The notes under the pieces: model-generated
Told to the model about the DNA's origin: nothing
Seen by the model: the letters and a program-made list of their open reading frames with translations, nothing else
Database searches by the model: none
Position numbers and translations under genes: made by a program
In this document: positions 52,589 to 61,314 of the stretch, one piece after another
How positions within the stretch are numbered: position 1 is the first letter of the stretch
Layout: the number at the start of each line of letters is the position of its first letter
NCBI GenBank assembly: GCA_018883545.1
Contig: JAHLEH010000010.1
Coordinates: forward strand, 1 to 64,000
DNA: 64,000 nt
Reading direction: 5' to 3'
From: Marixanthotalea marina
GTDB lineage: Bacteria; Bacteroidota; Bacteroidia; Flavobacteriales; Flavobacteriaceae

Positions 52589-53359
52589 TTACAGTCGTTC
52601 CCTGTTAAGTACCTTGTATTCTTCGTAACATTCGCTAATGGCATCCAATATTTGTAAGTCATTAGCGGTTTGTATAAATCCTTTGGAATAGTTGCATTGG
52701 TTAACAATTTCATCTAAATCCACTTTGTCTACCTGTAACAAAACAGTCAACATTTCACGGTCGTAACGGGAGGCCAAAATATTCCTGATTTCATCGTCTT
52801 CCTTCATTTTCTTGAGCTTACGCATTTCGTTGGGCTTTCTGCCAAACATACGGTAAAGGAAGTCAGCTGGATTAAATATAGAGCCTATTATTTTGGTAAC
52901 AGCAGATTCCCGTTTTGCTTCGTAACCTGTGCTAGGTAAACCAGATATACTATAGCGGTAGTTATTGTTTGGTTCGGGAAGTTGTTTAACATCAACCTCT
53001 AAATAGCCCGTAAGTTTCAATTGGTTTACAACCACTTCTTCAAGAGCCAAAGCCATTTCGGTAAGTTCAATCGTAGCATTTTCAAATTTAAACCAGTCGT
53101 TAGTAACACGTACTTTTATGGATTTATACCCCAAGTAAGAAAGGTGAAGCGTATCGTTAACCTGTGCTTTTATTTCAAATTCGCCATCAGCATTTGTAGC
53201 TGTACCAATGACCCTATTAAGATTAACAATGTTTACGTTCTCTAGTGGTGCTTTGTTAGAGGCATCCACTATTACGCCTTTTACCCAACCAACCTCTTCT
53301 TGTGAAAAACATAGTACGGATGATGTTAAAAGTAAAAAAAGTAATAAATAATGCCTCAT
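52589..53359 (-). CDS. Exported carboxypeptidase-like regulatory domain protein (first of three)
   Basis: 256 residues. Signal peptide about 1-20 (V-L-C-F-S-Q), CarboxypepD_reg-like domain about 24-108 (W-V-K-G-V-I-V-D-A-S-N-K-A-P-L-E-N-V-N-I), and a helical C-terminal module (about 135-256) with F-N-P-A-D-F-L-Y-R-M-F-G-R-K-P and a C-Y-E-E-Y-K end. This C-terminal pattern recurs in the gene at 50852-51640. Three such genes in a row suggest local duplication; a role in envelope assembly is a guess. Confidence 0.82.
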   Translation of the reverse strand: MRHYLLLFLLLTSSVLCFSQEEVGWVKGVIVDASNKAPLENVNIVNLNRVIGTATNADGEFEIKAQVNDTLHLSYLGYKSIKVRVTNDWFKFENATIELTEMALALEEVVVNQLKLTGYLEVDVKQLPEPNNNYRYSISGLPSTGYEAKRESAVTKIIGSIFNPADFLYRMFGRKPNEMRKLKKMKEDDEIRNILASRYDREMLTVLLQVDKVDLDEIVNQCNYSKGFIQTANDLQILDAISECYEEYKVLNRERL

Positions 53360-53462
53360 AAATTAAATAGGTCAGCTTTAAACGAAAAATAAAATTACGA
53401 AACTAATTGTAAATACTGGAATTCTAAATTTTATTTTGACTTAAAATTAACAATTATAAATA

Positions 53463-55253
53463 CTAGCGTCTGGAACGTCTTGGTCGAGATGCAGCCATTT
53501 CGTTCGATTTAAAACCTTTTTTAGAGCGTTTTGATGATTTATTTGATTTGGCATTATCTGATTTAAAATTGCCTTCAGAACGTCTGGAACGTCTGTCGCC
53601 ACCACCTCTTTTTCTGTCTCTACGTTTGCCGCCACCACCTTTACGGTTTTCTGATACTTCAACATTAACAAAACGACCATTGTGTTTAAAATCGGTGAAA
53701 TAAGCCAATACTTTTTCTTTCAGTTCATTTTCGGTATTGAAAAAGGAGAAGCTGTCTTTGGTTTCTACTTTAAAAATATCGTCCCTGCCTAATTCGAGCG
53801 ATTCTCTAAGGAAATCTTTTAATTTCATCCAATCATAACCATCTTTACTACCTACATTGATGAAATAGCGGGTTGAATTGGAACTGCCACCAAAATCACG
53901 ACCACTATCACGATCGTCACCTCTGCCTTCTGAAACATTAAGGTCTTTGGCTTTTTGGTAATAATTGTAAAAACGCGTAAATTCTACCGAGAAGAATTTT
54001 TTAATCAATTCGTCTTTAGACGTATCGGCAAACAGTTCGTTTATATTGCTTAAATATTTGTCAATTTCGTGGTTGATTTCTGTATTGTGGACTTTATTTG
54101 CGAGTGACATCAATTGTACTTCGCAGATTTCCATACCGTTTGGAATGTCTTTTTTAACAAATTCCTTTTTAATGATGCGCTCAATGCTTTTTATTTTACG
54201 CACTTCACTTTTGGAAACAATCACCATGGAAACGCCTGTTTTACCGGCACGTCCCGTACGACCAGAGCGGTGCGTGTAAGTTTCAATTTCGTCCGGTAAT
54301 TGGTAGTTGATAACGTGGGTAACATCATCTACATCAATACCACGGGCTGCCACATCGGTAGCCACCAACATTTGTATTTGGTTTTTTCTAAAGGCGTTCA
54401 TTACCAAATCGCGTTGGTTCTGACTTAAATCGCCGTGCAGCGCTCCTGCGTTGTAACCGTCTTCAATAAGTTGTTCGGCCACTTTTTGTGTATCGCGCTT
54501 GGTTCTACAGAATACCACAGAGAAAATATCGGGGTTGGCGTCGGCCAAGCGTTTCAAAGCGTTGTAGCGGTCTCTGGAATTCACCAAATAATATTCATGG
54601 GACACCTGATTGGTACTTTCATTTTTGTTGCCCACGGTAATTTCCTGTGGACTTTCCATGAATTTTTTAGCTATTACAGCGACTTCTTTTGGCATGGTAG
54701 CAGAGAACAACCAAGTGCATTTATCTTCAGGCGTATGTGATAAAATATCATTAATATCTTCATAAAAGCCCATATTCAGCATTTCGTCGGCTTCATCCAG
54801 AACAGCATATTCAATTTTAGAAATATCTACCAAACGACGACTGATCATGTCTTTCATACGTCCAGGCGTGGCCACAATAATCTGGGCACCTTTTTTTATT
54901 TCGCGGGCTTGTTCGGTAATGCTGGCACCACCGTAAACGGCCACTACGTTAAGTCCTTTGCAGTATTTACCATACAATTTCATTTCGCTGGCAATCTGCA
55001 AGCAAAGTTCGCGTGTTGGTGATAAGATTAGGCCTTGTGTAGTGCGACTATCTATATTTATTTTTTGTAACATGGGGAAGCCAAACGCCGCTGTTTTACC
55101 AGTACCCGTTTGGGCCAAAGCCACTAAATCGGTTTCTTGTTCCAGTAAAATAGGGATGGCTTTTTGTTGTACATCACTAGGAGTTTCAAATCCTAAATCT
55201 GTAATAGCTTGAAGTAGGTCTTGGTTTAGACCTAGGTTTTGGAATGTGCTCAT
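53463..55253 (-). CDS. DEAD-box RNA helicase (DeaD/DbpA-type) with RGG-like tail
   Basis: 596 residues. All DEAD motifs are present: Q motif (about 9-29), Walker A A-Q-T-G-T-G-K-T (47-54), D-E-A-D (153-156), S-A-T, and H-R-S-G-R-T-G-R-A-G near 325. A DbpA-type RNA-binding domain lies about 465-540 (F-I-N-V-G-S-K-D-G-Y). The C-terminus (about 540-596) is very basic with Gly/Arg/Lys runs, a nonspecific RNA-binding tail. Likely functions in ribosome assembly or cold adaptation. It is preceded by a 400-base leader region. Confidence 0.93.
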   Translation of the reverse strand: MSTFQNLGLNQDLLQAITDLGFETPSDVQQKAIPILLEQETDLVALAQTGTGKTAAFGFPMLQKINIDSRTTQGLILSPTRELCLQIASEMKLYGKYCKGLNVVAVYGGASITEQAREIKKGAQIIVATPGRMKDMISRRLVDISKIEYAVLDEADEMLNMGFYEDINDILSHTPEDKCTWLFSATMPKEVAVIAKKFMESPQEITVGNKNESTNQVSHEYYLVNSRDRYNALKRLADANPDIFSVVFCRTKRDTQKVAEQLIEDGYNAGALHGDLSQNQRDLVMNAFRKNQIQMLVATDVAARGIDVDDVTHVINYQLPDEIETYTHRSGRTGRAGKTGVSMVIVSKSEVRKIKSIERIIKKEFVKKDIPNGMEICEVQLMSLANKVHNTEINHEIDKYLSNINELFADTSKDELIKKFFSVEFTRFYNYYQKAKDLNVSEGRGDDRDSGRDFGGSSNSTRYFINVGSKDGYDWMKLKDFLRESLELGRDDIFKVETKDSFSFFNTENELKEKVLAYFTDFKHNGRFVNVEVSENRKGGGGKRRDRKRGGGDRRSRRSEGNFKSDNAKSNKSSKRSKKGFKSNEMAASRPRRSRR

Positions 55254-55659
55254 TCGTAATAGTAAGTAATCGATGTTGTTATGTGGTGTTACATAAGAAG
55301 CAAATCGACGTACTTAGCTTAACCTTCTCGTAACACATCCTCACCCTGAGGAATTTAACTCTTTTTCTTTATTTAGAGTTTCAGCCGGCAAAGATACATT
55401 AATATCTCGGATTTATGATTTTTGATTGACGATTTTTGATTTTTGAACTATTTGGGCGTTTTAACACGCTTTCGCAAGTCGCTTTTTTTCAAAAGAGCTC
55501 CACAAATGCTCAATCGTTAACGCAAATATTCGGCAACGTCATTGCGAAGGAGGCACGACTGTGGCAATCTGTTTAAATTCAGTAAGATGAAATGGTAATG
55601 AAAACTTGAGAAATAGTAAAAATCATAAGATTGCTTCGTTCCTCGCAATGACGAAAAAG
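55254..55659. other. 406-base gene-free region upstream of the helicase
   Basis: Contains a small hairpin cctca/tgagg (about 55340-55352), A/T-rich tandem-like gatttttgatt segments (about 55425-55460), and the MITE-like element 55537-55653. No credible coding sequence. A long 5' leader is common for cold-responsive helicase genes, but no cold-box can be named here. Confidence 0.55.
55537..55653. repeat. 117-bp MITE-like element with 11-bp perfect terminal inverted repeats
   Basis: Ends are CGTCATTGCGA (55537-55547) and TCGCAATGACG (55643-55653), perfect inverted copies. The inside is AT-rich with no ORF. The same end motif occurs at 29093 and 47269. It sits next to the M48-protease tail relic. 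Confidence 0.8.
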
Positions 55660-55758
55660 TTATTTTCTTAAATTCTCAATCCGTTGCAACAGCGTAGGAT
55701 GTGGGTAATGCATAAACACATACGCTGGGTGCGGTGTTAAATTACTCAAACTGTTTTT
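55660..55758 (-). pseudogene. Relic of the M48 protease C-terminus (99-bp direct repeat)
   Basis: Bases 55660-55758 repeat 56428-56526 with 10 differences in 99. Translation gives the last 32 residues of the intact M48 gene with one change (Ser to Pro in H-Y-S-H-P-T), so nine of the ten differences are silent. No protease domain precedes it. An open frame runs on to 55914 but has no family features, so it is not a gene. Confidence 0.85.
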
Positions 55759-56402
55759 GTGTTCCATAAAGAAATTGTAGACGCGAGAAAAAAAACTATT
55801 AAAATCAAATTTAAATACCCGCCATCTATGATTATCCAAAGATTGTTTGGTAAATATTTTGTAACATAATTTTGAATCAAAAAAGGAATAAGAGGGAAGA
55901 AAAAAACAATCCATCTAGGGTATAAAGTTTTTCTTTTCAATACAGCACTAAAGAATAGAAAAGATAAAACCGCTACAAAAGGGTAAACAAATAATCTTAA
56001 AGTCTGATTTATTTTTGATGCGAGCGAAGTTGCTATTTCAATATTAATATTATGTTGAATTGATAACTTGGCCGATGTAGCAATCGCTATATATTCACCA
56101 TGAACAATTCCAAAGGTTATTAAAACAGCTCCGAAAAGGATTATCACTGCGTTTCGTAAAATTGGATTAACAGTTTTAAAAGCATAATAAACTTGAACTA
56201 GGCCAATAATGTAAAACCAAGTTGCAAATAGAGTAGAAACGGCACTAGCTGTAATTCTAAAGTCTGAGGCGTTCCCCATATTTTGCTTTAGAAAAACACT
56301 TGATTCGTCATAATATAAAAGCATGTCTCCAACAAATAAAATTAAACCACCAAGAGCACCTATTAATCCTGTACACCTGAGCCAAAACTGATTTATTTTC
56401 AT
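55746..56402 (-). CDS. Six- to seven-helix membrane protein of unknown family
   Basis: 218 residues, almost entirely hydrophobic with about six TM helices (starting [11 protein letters not shown] and [14 protein letters not shown]). Polar landmarks are D-M-L-L-Y-Y and the conserved-looking H-G-E-Y near 100. I do not recognise its family with confidence. The gene lies exactly between the two copies of the M48 tail repeat, and its last four codons (K-T-V-stop region) fall inside the repeat in another frame. It may therefore be a shortened or newly arrived gene whose stop comes from the repeat. Confidence 0.68.
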   Translation of the reverse strand: MKINQFWLRCTGLIGALGGLILFVGDMLLYYDESSVFLKQNMGNASDFRITASAVSTLFATWFYIIGLVQVYYAFKTVNPILRNAVIILFGAVLITFGIVHGEYIAIATSAKLSIQHNINIEIATSLASKINQTLRLFVYPFVAVLSFLFFSAVLKRKTLYPRWIVFFFPLIPFLIQNYVTKYLPNNLWIIIDGGYLNLILIVFFLASTISLWNTKTV

Positions 56403-56427
56403 TTGTTGCTTTTTTATATAAACAAGG

Positions 56428-57660
56428 TTACTTTCTCAAATTCTCAATCCGCTGTAAAAGTGTAGGATGTGAGTAATGCATAAATACATACGCTGGGTGC
56501 GGTGTTAAATTACTTAGACTGTTTTTGGATAATTTTTTTAGGGACGTAATTAAAGGCTCAGCTTTATAGGTGTTTTTAGCATAATCATCCGCTTGGTATT
56601 CAAACATTCTGGAAATGTAATTCATGATTAATCCTGTGATTTCAGAAATTGGTGCGTACAGTAACCCAAAAGCAATCAAACCAATGTGGAAACTGGGAAT
56701 ATCGACTCCCAAGGCATTTGATAATAACGGATTGGAAATAAAAAGGGACAAAATATATAGCATCAATCCTGTCATAATTATAGACATGAATAGGTTGAAA
56801 ATAATATGATTCCTTTTGTAATGTCCAACTTCATGTGCTAACACAGCCACAATCTCGTCATCTTCTAAATCATTAACCAAAGTGTCATAAAGCGTTACGC
56901 GTTTTTCACTACCAAAACCAGAAAAATAGGCGTTGGCCTTAGTGCTACGTTTGGAACCGTCAATCACAAAAATTTTATCCAACTTAAAACCAACAGTTTT
57001 GGCGTATTCAGAAATTTTATCCCGTAAACTACCTGCTTCCAAAGGCGTTTGTTTATTGAACAAAGGCACAATAAGTTTTGCGTAAAACATATTCATAAAC
57101 AACGTAAATACAGCAACCAATCCCCAAGCATATAGCCAAAAAGAGTTGCCTGTCCATTGGTAAAACCAAATAATTAAGGCTAAAATACCACCGCCAATAA
57201 TGGCCATCATGAGCCAACCTTTTATTTTATCTAGAAAGAAAGTAGCTTTGGTGGTTTTGTTGAATCCGAATTTTTCTTCAATTACAAAAGTACTGTAATA
57301 GGAGAAAGGCAAGGTTACTATATCGCTACCAATCATTATAATACCGAAAAATATCAAGGCAATAATGATGGGGCTGTCGCTAAAACTTCTAGCAATGTTA
57401 TCTACATATTCAAAACCATCCAAAAACAGAAAAGCTAAGGTTAAAACCAAAGAAAATGTGGAAGTGATGATACCAAACCTGTAATTGGTAGCTTTATAAT
57501 TCTGTGATTTTTTGTATTCAGATTCATCGTAAACATCTTCAATTTGTTTCGGTAATGCATCCTTAAAATGTTTGGCATTTAGTGCATCAATAATTTTATC
57601 GATAGTAAATTTGACGATTAAAAGGGCGATTATTATGTAGAAAAGTGTGTTTGCTGTCAT
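56428..57660 (-). CDS. M48-family membrane metallopeptidase (CAAX-protease-1-like)
   Basis: 410 residues with about seven TM helices. Zinc site H-E-V-G-H at 276-280, with a downstream Glu in the E-Y-Q-A-D-D-Y-A region near 370. Length and layout match the Ste24/CAAX prenyl protease 1 branch rather than the shorter HtpX. It should cleave membrane or prenylated-like substrates and help clear misfolded membrane proteins. The last 32 residues (379-410) are encoded by the sequence repeated at 55660-55758. Confidence 0.92.
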   Translation of the reverse strand: MTANTLFYIIIALLIVKFTIDKIIDALNAKHFKDALPKQIEDVYDESEYKKSQNYKATNYRFGIITSTFSLVLTLAFLFLDGFEYVDNIARSFSDSPIIIALIFFGIIMIGSDIVTLPFSYYSTFVIEEKFGFNKTTKATFFLDKIKGWLMMAIIGGGILALIIWFYQWTGNSFWLYAWGLVAVFTLFMNMFYAKLIVPLFNKQTPLEAGSLRDKISEYAKTVGFKLDKIFVIDGSKRSTKANAYFSGFGSEKRVTLYDTLVNDLEDDEIVAVLAHEVGHYKRNHIIFNLFMSIIMTGLMLYILSLFISNPLLSNALGVDIPSFHIGLIAFGLLYAPISEITGLIMNYISRMFEYQADDYAKNTYKAEPLITSLKKLSKNSLSNLTPHPAYVFMHYSHPTLLQRIENLRK

Positions 57661-57686
57661 ATATTGTTGTCTGTTTTAAGGCATTG

Positions 57687-57757
57687 CGTCACCCCGAACT
57701 TGTTTCGGGGTCTCATTTTTCAAAACTATGTGATACTGAAACAAGTTCAGTATGACG
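57687..57757. repeat. Two-hairpin dispersed repeat (CGTCA...TGACG)
   Basis: Terminal CGTCA (57687-57691) and TGACG (57753-57757) enclose two hairpins: CCCCGAA/TTCGGGG (57692-57698, 57704-57710) and ATACTGAA/TTCAGTAT (57733-57740, 57746-57753). It lies in the 99-base gap between the M48 start and the methyltransferase stop, so it may also act as a terminator of the latter. Confidence 0.72.
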
Positions 57758-57759
57758 AG

Positions 57760-58578
57760 TTATTTAAAATTCCGTTGTCTTTTCGCTTCAAAAATAAGAA
57801 TTCCCGCCGCAACCGATACGTTCATGGAATCTATTTCGCCCTGCATGGGAATAATGATATTTTGATCGGCATGTTCAAGCCATTCATTACTTAACCCAGT
57901 GGCTTCTGTACCCACTACAATGGCGGTTGAGTTCGTATAATCTTGCGAGTGATATGCCACCGAAGCTTGTAAGGCTGCACAGTAAATAATGATGTTTTTA
58001 GATTTTAAAAATTCAATAATCTCTGTGGTTGAACCTGTTGCAATTTGATTGGTAAACACACAACCCACACTGGATCGGATGATGTTTGGATTATACAAAT
58101 CGGTTTTGGGGTTGGCAATAATAACAGCATCTACGTTAGCGGCATCGGCCGTTCTTAAAAGGGCGCCAATATTGCCTGGTTTTTCGGGGGCTTCAGCGAC
58201 TAAAATCAGTGGACTTTCAGAAACAAATTTTAATTCATTTAGAACGTGTTGTTTGACTTTTGCCACCGCTAAAACACCTTCGGTGGTTTCCCGGTGAGCC
58301 AGTTTTTCATAGACATCTTTGGAGATTTCAATGGTGTTGATTTGGGCTTTGACTGTGCTCAGCCTGGCATTTGTTAAGTCGTTAAGTTGGGTTTTTGAAA
58401 ATAAATCAGGGAAAAATAAAATGGTTTCCAATTCGTAACCACCTTTTAACGCAAGTATAATTTCACGTTTACCTTCTATTAAAAACAAACCTGTTTTTTT
58501 ACGTTCGCGCGATTTGTCCTTTAATTGAACCAATTGTCGAATAAATGGGTTTTGTATGCTGGATATGACTTTATTCAT
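57760..58578 (-). CDS. SpoU/TrmH-family RNA 2'-O-methyltransferase
   Basis: 272 residues. N-terminal substrate-binding domain (about 1-100; F-L-I-E-G-K-R-E-I) followed by the SPOUT knot: motif 1 E-K-P-G-N-I-G-A-L-L-R-T-A-D (with Asn/Arg), motif 2 V-V-G-T-E-A-T-G-L, motif 3 I-P-M-Q-G-E-I-D-S-M-N-V-S-V-A-A-G. Modifies a ribose in rRNA or tRNA; the site is unknown. Five bases after the DUF3810 gene start region, same strand, probably one transcript. Confidence 0.93.
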   Translation of the reverse strand: MNKVISSIQNPFIRQLVQLKDKSRERKKTGLFLIEGKREIILALKGGYELETILFFPDLFSKTQLNDLTNARLSTVKAQINTIEISKDVYEKLAHRETTEGVLAVAKVKQHVLNELKFVSESPLILVAEAPEKPGNIGALLRTADAANVDAVIIANPKTDLYNPNIIRSSVGCVFTNQIATGSTTEIIEFLKSKNIIIYCAALQASVAYHSQDYTNSTAIVVGTEATGLSNEWLEHADQNIIIPMQGEIDSMNVSVAAGILIFEAKRQRNFK

Positions 58579-58583
58579 TAGTA

Positions 58584-59651
58584 CTAAATAGGATTCTTTT
58601 CAAAATAATTAACCAACAAAGCGACTACATAGCTATAGCTTTCCATGCCCTTTATTTGATTGTTGGCTTTTAGAAAACCGCTGTAAAAGTTTTTAAATAC
58701 TGGTTCCAACGGATTTTGGTGTGCTTCCCAAAATTCGCGAGATTCTCTGTAATTTTCTAAAATGCCTTTGTTCACTGTTTCAACCAGGGTGTTGAATAAT
58801 GTTTCGTCACGGCGGTTGATTTCATTCAAACAAAATCGTAACGCAAAGGTGTAACCGCAATACTTAAAGTAAATGTCATCATGTTTTATGGCTGCCAAAC
58901 AACCAATAAAATTAGCTTCATTTTCGGCAGCATAGCCTACCTGATGTGCTATTTCGTGTGATGTGGTTGTTGGAAATTTATAAAGCGGAATCAACCCATC
59001 CACTTGGGCTTCATTTGTCAACGGATTTAAATAACCACTAAAGCCCATATAGGTCAACGGATAGCTAAAAAGCGACCTCTTCACACTTTTGGGGTGGTAT
59101 TCCAAATCGGGAAAAATTTCCTTTAAGTTATTATAGCCTTCGGGTGCCAGTTTTAAAATATCCGATTTGCTATAAGGTAGACTTACTTTTGTGGTATCAT
59201 CTTGTTTGATTTCAAAATAGAGGGTGTTCGACTTTTCGATTAGGTTTTTAGTTACGTTAATAAGTTGTTCAATGGTGTAATCGGCTTCTAAATGTAGATT
59301 CTTGTGTAATGGTAACCGGTAATAATTCATGCCCCAAAACAAATGGAAAGCAAAATAGATTAGTGATACAGCAGCAAACACATCAACAAACCATTGCTTG
59401 GTGTCCTGGCGTAATCGTTTTCTGTTCTTATAAAACCACCTGATGCCGTAAATAATGCCAAAGGCATACATAAAATCGCCAAAAGAAAAGGGAAGCCAAC
59501 CCAAAGCATACCTGAACAGTTTTGATACAAACTGATAAAAACCATTACTGTAATATCTTTCGATTAATTCGGGGTAATTGGCTAACCATTTTATAATGAA
59601 ATACTGCGGGATAATAGAAACCGCCAGTAGTGTTTTTTTGTCCTTTAGCAT
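58584..59651 (-). CDS. DUF3810 membrane protein with HExxH-like motif
   Basis: 355 residues. Three TM helices in the first ~120 residues, then a large domain with T-S-H-E-I-A-H-Q-V-G-Y-A-A-E-N-E-A-N-F near 225-243. This contains an H-E-x-x-H and a downstream Glu, suggesting a gluzincin-type zinc protease. The DUF3810 family is annotated as unknown; a membrane-bound peptidase is an inference from these residues. Upstream gene of the SpoU methyltransferase. Confidence 0.86.
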   Translation of the reverse strand: MLKDKKTLLAVSIIPQYFIIKWLANYPELIERYYSNGFYQFVSKLFRYALGWLPFSFGDFMYAFGIIYGIRWFYKNRKRLRQDTKQWFVDVFAAVSLIYFAFHLFWGMNYYRLPLHKNLHLEADYTIEQLINVTKNLIEKSNTLYFEIKQDDTTKVSLPYSKSDILKLAPEGYNNLKEIFPDLEYHPKSVKRSLFSYPLTYMGFSGYLNPLTNEAQVDGLIPLYKFPTTTSHEIAHQVGYAAENEANFIGCLAAIKHDDIYFKYCGYTFALRFCLNEINRRDETLFNTLVETVNKGILENYRESREFWEAHQNPLEPVFKNFYSGFLKANNQIKGMESYSYVVALLVNYFEKNPI

Positions 59652-59739
59652 ATTTCAAAAATAGATAAAATTTTGTACCCAATCGTAGTTGCTTACTTAT
59701 TTAGGTTTCTTCCTGCTTTTCACTGTATCTTTTAATTTT

Positions 59740-59764
59740 GTCATTCCTGCGAAGGCAGGAATCC
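59740..59764. repeat. REP-like unit GTCATTCCTGC-GAAG-GCAGGAATCC
   Basis: Arms ATTCCTGC (59743-59750) and GCAGGAAT (59755-59762) around four bases. A unit of this type occurs widely as a dispersed hairpin repeat in bacteria. It lies upstream of pepD and causes a spurious 38-residue extension of that reading frame. Confidence 0.7.
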
Positions 59765-59822
59765 AAAACCAAAAGGATGTCGTTTCAATCAGGGGTAAAA
59801 GCTAGAATCAGTGCATTTTTGC

Positions 59823-59830
59823 TAACTTTG
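59823..59830 (+). promoter_or_regulatory. -7 promoter box of pepD (TAACTTTG)
   Basis: Exact TAnnTTTG match 21 bases before the pepD ATG at 59852. It supports the internal start over the ORF extension beginning at 59738. No clear -33 element at the usual spacing. Confidence 0.55.
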
Positions 59831-59851
59831 TCTTGCTTTAAAAATAATATT

Positions 59852-61312
59852 ATGAACTCAGAAATAAGACAATTACAACCACAAGCCCTTTGGAATAAAT
59901 TTGCTGATTTGAATGCAGTGCCCAGAGCTTCTAAAAAAGAAGCAAGAGTTATTGCTTTTATGAAGGATTTTGGAAATAAATTGGGGTTGGAAACCTTAGA
60001 AGATGAAGTGGGCAATGTCATTATAAAAAAGCCTGCAACTGCGGGTATGGAAAATAGAAAGACTATTGTGATGCAATCTCATTTGGATATGGTGCACCAA
60101 AAGAATAACGATACGGTATTCGATTTTGATACCCAAGGGATTAATATGTATGTGGATGGTGATTGGGTACGTGCCAAAGGCACTACTTTAGGTGCCGATA
60201 ACGGTTTGGGAGTCGCCACCATTATGGCCATTTTAGAAAGTAAAGAGATACCGCATCCAGCTATTGAAGCTTTATTTACCATTGATGAAGAAACTGGTAT
60301 GACGGGGGCTATGGGCTTAAAAAGCGGAGTGCTTTCTGGTAAAATATTGTTGAATCTGGATACTGAGGAAGATGATGAAATAGGTGTGGGCTGTGCAGGC
60401 GGTATTGATGTAACGGCTACAAGAAATTATAAGGAAGAGGAAACACCTGAGTTTAAAATAGGATTTACCATTACCGTTAAAGGCTTGCAAGGCGGCCATT
60501 CGGGAATGCAAATTCACGAAGGTTTGGGTAATGCCAACAAAATAATGAACCGTTTGCTATTTGAAGGGTTTGAGAATTTTGGTTTACGAATTTCAGAAAT
60601 AGAAGGAGGGAGTTTGCGCAATGCCATTCCAAGAGAAAGTAAAGCCATTGTAGCCATCGATGCCATGCATGAAACGGTGTTCTTGTCTGAAATGGAAGCT
60701 TTGGTATCCGTGATTAAAACTGAGTATAAAACAATGGAACCCCATTTAGAGGTTCTTGTTTCAAAATGTGAAACACCTAAAATGATTATGGATTTAGGTG
60801 TTCAGGAAGGTTTGACCAGAGCACTTTATGCCGCTCATAATGGTGTGTATCGCATGAGTGCCGACATTCCTAATTTAGTTGAAACCTCCAATAATATTGC
60901 CAAAGTAGTGGTTAAAAATGGAAACATTAAAATAGATTGTTTAACGCGTTCTTCGGTTGAAACCTCTAAAATGGATTTGGCCAATTCTATAAGGGCCTGT
61001 TTTGAGTTAACCGGTTGTGAAGTGGACTTTTCGGGCGATTATCCAGGATGGACACCCAATATGGAGTCGCCTATTTTAAAGGTTATGACCAAATTGTACG
61101 AAGATTTGAATGGTGAAAAGCCACATGTGGCGGCTTGTCATGCCGGATTGGAATGTGGTATTTTGGGGCAACATTACCCAGAAATGGATATGATTAGCTT
61201 TGGCCCGAATATTAAAGGAGCCCATTCACCTGACGAACGCGCCCAAATATCTTCGGTACAAAAATTTTGGAAGTTTGTTTTGGAGATTTTAAAGCAAATC
61301 CCGGAAAAATAA
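59852..61312 (+). CDS. pepD: Aminoacyl-histidine dipeptidase (M20)
   Basis: 486 residues from ATG 59852 (M-N-S-E-I-R-Q-L-Q-P start, the family norm). The longer frame from 59738 runs through the REP-like hairpin and is rejected. M20 metal motifs: S-H-L-D-M-V-H-Q near 77-84, T-T-L-G-A-D-N-G-L-G near 115, D-E-E-T-G-M-T-G-A near 148-156, and H-S-G-M-Q-I-H-E-G near 212. It hydrolyses Xaa-His dipeptides such as carnosine with zinc. Cytoplasmic. It ends two bases before the convergent epimerase stop. Confidence 0.94.
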   Translation: MNSEIRQLQPQALWNKFADLNAVPRASKKEARVIAFMKDFGNKLGLETLEDEVGNVIIKKPATAGMENRKTIVMQSHLDMVHQKNNDTVFDFDTQGINMYVDGDWVRAKGTTLGADNGLGVATIMAILESKEIPHPAIEALFTIDEETGMTGAMGLKSGVLSGKILLNLDTEEDDEIGVGCAGGIDVTATRNYKEEETPEFKIGFTITVKGLQGGHSGMQIHEGLGNANKIMNRLLFEGFENFGLRISEIEGGSLRNAIPRESKAIVAIDAMHETVFLSEMEALVSVIKTEYKTMEPHLEVLVSKCETPKMIMDLGVQEGLTRALYAAHNGVYRMSADIPNLVETSNNIAKVVVKNGNIKIDCLTRSSVETSKMDLANSIRACFELTGCEVDFSGDYPGWTPNMESPILKVMTKLYEDLNGEKPHVAACHAGLECGILGQHYPEMDMISFGPNIKGAHSPDERAQISSVQKFWKFVLEILKQIPEK

Positions 61313-61314
61313 AT

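Noticed and set aside
55660..55914. 84-residue open frame overlapping the membrane gene's 3' end
   Set aside because: Only its last 32 codons have homology, to the tail of the neighbouring M48 protease; treated as a relic.
59738..59851. N-terminal extension of pepD starting at 59738
   Set aside because: It reads through a REP-like hairpin and a promoter box; the family begins at the ATG at 59852.
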